NCBI GenBank assembly: GCA_030637025.1
Contig: DAOVVV010000058.1
Span: 1-8,398, forward strand
Direction of reading: 5' to 3'
Source: JAGLHV01 sp023143305 [NCBI: Clostridia bacterium]
Lineage (GTDB): Bacteria; CBDUZB01; JAGLHV01
DNA length: 8,398 bases
Below the pieces are notes generated by a model. It saw nothing but the letters and a program-made list of their open reading frames with translations. It did no database searches and was not told the origin of the DNA. Position numbers and translations under genes: made by a program. Positions 6,210-8,398 of the stretch are shown here, piece by piece. Position 1 is the first letter of the stretch. Every line of letters begins with the position of its first letter.

Positions 6210-8398
6210 ATGAAAAAAAAAGATTGGTTATATATCGGTATAATTATTATTTTCGGGTTTATTCTTTATGCTAATTCTTTGAATAATTCTTTTGTTTGGG
6301 ATGATAAAGGGCATATAGAGAAAAATGATTTTATTAAAGACTGGAATAATTTACCCAGTCTTTTTACTCCTGGTTATTTTGAGCTTACTAACGAAGGATT
6401 TGCTTTAAGCTGGCGTCCGTTAACTACTCTTTCTTATTTTATTAGTTATAGTTTGTGGGGGATTAATCCTTTAGGGTATCGTTGGGCAAGCATTATAAAT
6501 CATTTATTGAATGCCGTATTAGTATATTTAATCACTTCTATTCTTTTCCGAAAAAGAAATATTTCTTTTATGGCCGGTTTGTTTTTTATTGCACATCCTA
6601 TTAATACCGAAGCGGTTTGTGGTATTAGTTTTAATGAAAACTTGTTAGCCTGTTTATTCCTCTTAGGGGCTTTTTATTTATATGTAAAAACCCAAAATGA
6701 TAAGAAATCACAGAAAATTAGAATCTTTTTATGGGGTATTTCCTGTTTGTTTTATTTGTTAGCTCTTCTCTCTAAAGAAGTAGCTATTAGTTTGCCTTTA
6801 ATTATTTTAGCCTATGATTATTGTTTTGCTCCGGAAAAAGATATGAGAAAAAGATATTTTTTTTATTTAGGTTATGCAGGAATAACACTTTTTTATTTAG
6901 GAATCAGGTTTTTTGTTTTACAAGATATACAAAATATATTTTTTTCCAACCTGATTAAAAAGGATTTTTTATCTGTAGGATTGGTGGAAATAATAGCCAG
7001 TTTGGTTTACTTTTTAAAGTTACTTGTTTTACCGGTTAATTTATGTGCAGTGCCTCTTATATCTACTCCGGGGTCTTTATTTGGAGCCAGGGGTCTTGGT
7101 TTAATAGTAGCAATAATTATAATAGGGGTGTTTAATTTTTTTATTTATAAATATTCTAAAAAGGTTTTTTGGAGTTTGCTTTGGATTTTTTTAAATCTGT
7201 TACCTATATTGAGCATAATACCTTTTTATTACCTGTTTAGTGAGCGGTATTTGTATATTCCTTCAATAGGATTTGCTATGCTATTAGCCATAGGAATAGA
7301 TAAATGCATACAAACCAAAAGGCTATCAATGGCAGTATTAATTTTCCTGTTGGTTTTTTATAGTTGGACCACGGTAAAGAGAAATAGTGATTGGAAGGAT
7401 GATTTAACTCTCTGGTCCAGAACGGTTAAAATGTACCCGAACAATTGTCAGGCTCATAATAATCTTGGGTGTGTATATAATGAACAGGGTAAATATGATG
7501 AAGCTTGCAGGGAATATAAAAAAGCTTTGGAATTGGTTCCTCATTATCTTGCCTCCTGGCTTAACTTAGGAAATGTTTATATGTTAAAAGGTGAATATTA
7601 TAAGGCAATAAAAGCAGTGAAAGAAGTTTTAAAATTAAATCCCAATCATAGCGGGGCGCATAGTAATCTGGGTGTTTACTATGCTAAAATAGGATTGTAT
7701 AATCAGGCGCTGCAGGAATATAAGAAGGTATTAGAATTAAATCCCAGGTCGGGGGCTGGTATTTATAAAAATATTGGAGATTTATATCGACAACAAGGGT
7801 TGGAAGAAGAAGCAGTAAAAGCATATAAGTATGCGTTAAAATTGAATCCTCAGTATGTAGAAGCCCGGCAATGCCTTAGTTTTTACGGAGAGAAAGATGA
7901 AAAAGAAAAAATTATTTACTTTTATCAAAGAATCAGGATGATTAATTCGAAAATACTAAATAAAATGAATTTTAAGTTAGCCGTGAGTCAACCATATTTA
8001 CAGGGAGAGATAGAAAAATATCTACTGGAAGACAATCTGGGAAACAGATGGTTGTTTGAAACATATCCTTCATATGCTTTAGCTGTGGCCCAAATCCAGG
8101 AAGCAATATATTATTTTGCACTAATTTGCGGGATTGATTTGCCCCAGGTACATTGCCTTTATTTACCGATTAATGGTAAATCAATGTTTGGGTCTATCCA
8201 AAGGTTTTTGCCTGATATGAGTTCTTTCTGTGATATACCAACAAAAAAATTAGTTAGACATCAGGTTAATTATATCCAAAAACAGCACATATTTGATTGG
8301 TTTATTCTTAACCATGACAGCACAAAGGATAATTTTCTTATTAGTAAAGAGGCTAAAATTGTCGGGATTGATAAGGATTCAGCATTTAATTTGTTGAA
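6210..8398 (+). CDS. TMTC-like membrane glycosyltransferase with TPRs and a C-terminal kinase-like domain (3' end outside window)
   Basis: The frame from the ATG at 6210 stays open for 729 codons to the window edge. Residues 1 to about 390 are polytopic (about 11-12 helices) with marks of TMTC-type O-mannosyltransferases and their bacterial relatives: FVWDDKGHI (28-36, acidic pair Asp31-Asp32 after the first helix), WRPLTTLSYF (from 68), HPINTEAV (129-136), SKEVA (188-192) and SERYLYIPSIG (344-354). Four TPRs follow at about 413-444, 445-478, 479-512 and 513-547, each with the N/S-x-L/I-G...A pattern and most ending in LNP. From about 590 the protein is unlike ordinary TMTC proteins. GNRWLFETYP (611-620), Glu631 in IQEAIYYFALICGIDLP, a GSIQRF strand, NHDSTKDNFLI (Asp703, Asn708) and VGIDKDSAF (Asp721) resemble the catalytic core of HipA/PI3-4-kinase/Fam20-like folds. 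The nucleotide-binding lysine expected near 617 is Glu. TPR and TMTC-like calls are strong; the kinase-like call is moderate. Only a weak GGGA precedes the ATG. Confidence 0.85.
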   Translation, partial: MKKKDWLYIGIIIIFGFILYANSLNNSFVWDDKGHIEKNDFIKDWNNLPSLFTPGYFELTNEGFALSWRPLTTLSYFISYSLWGINPLGYRWASIINHLLNAVLVYLITSILFRKRNISFMAGLFFIAHPINTEAVCGISFNENLLACLFLLGAFYLYVKTQNDKKSQKIRIFLWGISCLFYLLALLSKEVAISLPLIILAYDYCFAPEKDMRKRYFFYLGYAGITLFYLGIRFFVLQDIQNIFFSNLIKKDFLSVGLVEIIASLVYFLKLLVLPVNLCAVPLISTPGSLFGARGLGLIVAIIIIGVFNFFIYKYSKKVFWSLLWIFLNLLPILSIIPFYYLFSERYLYIPSIGFAMLLAIGIDKCIQTKRLSMAVLIFLLVFYSWTTVKRNSDWKDDLTLWSRTVKMYPNNCQAHNNLGCVYNEQGKYDEACREYKKALELVPHYLASWLNLGNVYMLKGEYYKAIKAVKEVLKLNPNHSGAHSNLGVYYAKIGLYNQALQEYKKVLELNPRSGAGIYKNIGDLYRQQGLEEEAVKAYKYALKLNPQYVEARQCLSFYGEKDEKEKIIYFYQRIRMINSKILNKMNFKLAVSQPYLQGEIEKYLLEDNLGNRWLFETYPSYALAVAQIQEAIYYFALICGIDLPQVHCLYLPINGKSMFGSIQRFLPDMSSFCDIPTKKLVRHQVNYIQKQHIFDWFILNHDSTKDNFLISKEAKIVGIDKDSAFNLL

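Noticed and set aside
6062-6274. A 70-codon + strand open frame starting in the repeat region
   Set aside because: It begins inside the intergenic repeat, overlaps the start of the TMTC-like gene in a different frame, and its product has no recognisable family features.
1-8398. tRNA, rRNA or a known riboswitch
   Set aside because: No cloverleaf-like sequence with T-arm and acceptor features, and no riboswitch core I recognise, was seen by eye in the spacers on either strand.

Overview
This is an AT-rich bacterial window with every supportable gene on the + strand. The standard genetic code is used (TGA is a stop) and Shine-Dalgarno sites are present. The gene set (VTC-domain protein, B12-type radical SAM protein, GT39-like and GT2 glycosyltransferases, NodB-type deacetylase, TMTC-like membrane protein with TPRs) and the GC-rich palindromic repeats in AT-rich spacers suggest an uncultured Gram-negative-type lineage. 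Something like Omnitrophota would fit. That placement is an impression from style and content, not a demonstrated assignment.

Layout. Bases 1-168 hold the C-terminal 55 residues of a membrane-anchored protein. Its stop overlaps by one base the start of a VTC-domain (polyphosphate polymerase-like) protein (168-869). Next comes a radical SAM protein with an N-terminal B12-binding-like domain (936-2384). After a 126-bp spacer carrying a dispersed repeat there are two translationally overlapping genes: a multi-spanning GT39-like glycosyltransferase (2511-4154) and a GT2 polyprenyl-phosphate-sugar-synthase-like enzyme (4151-4828). A 285-bp spacer holds a palindromic repeat and a candidate promoter. 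It is followed by a polysaccharide deacetylase (5114-5932). A 277-bp spacer is filled with nested inverted and direct repeats. The last gene (6210 to the window edge) is open for 729 codons and has no stop in the window. It encodes a TMTC-like polytopic domain, four TPRs, and then a C-terminal segment resembling the HipA/PI3-4-kinase/Fam20 kinase-like fold.

How they may work together (inference). The GT2 enzyme could charge a polyprenyl phosphate with a sugar, and the GT39-like enzyme could use that donor on the extracytoplasmic face. The deacetylase could modify a cell-surface polysaccharide, and the TMTC-like protein could glycosylate proteins or glycans outside the membrane. The region therefore looks like a cell-envelope glycan or glycosylation neighbourhood. 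The VTC-domain and radical SAM genes have no obvious fixed role in it.

The most unusual items are the TMTC-TPR-kinase-like fusion and the mutually exclusive hairpins in front of it. Two intergenic regions 2.5 kb apart also share a split repeat.
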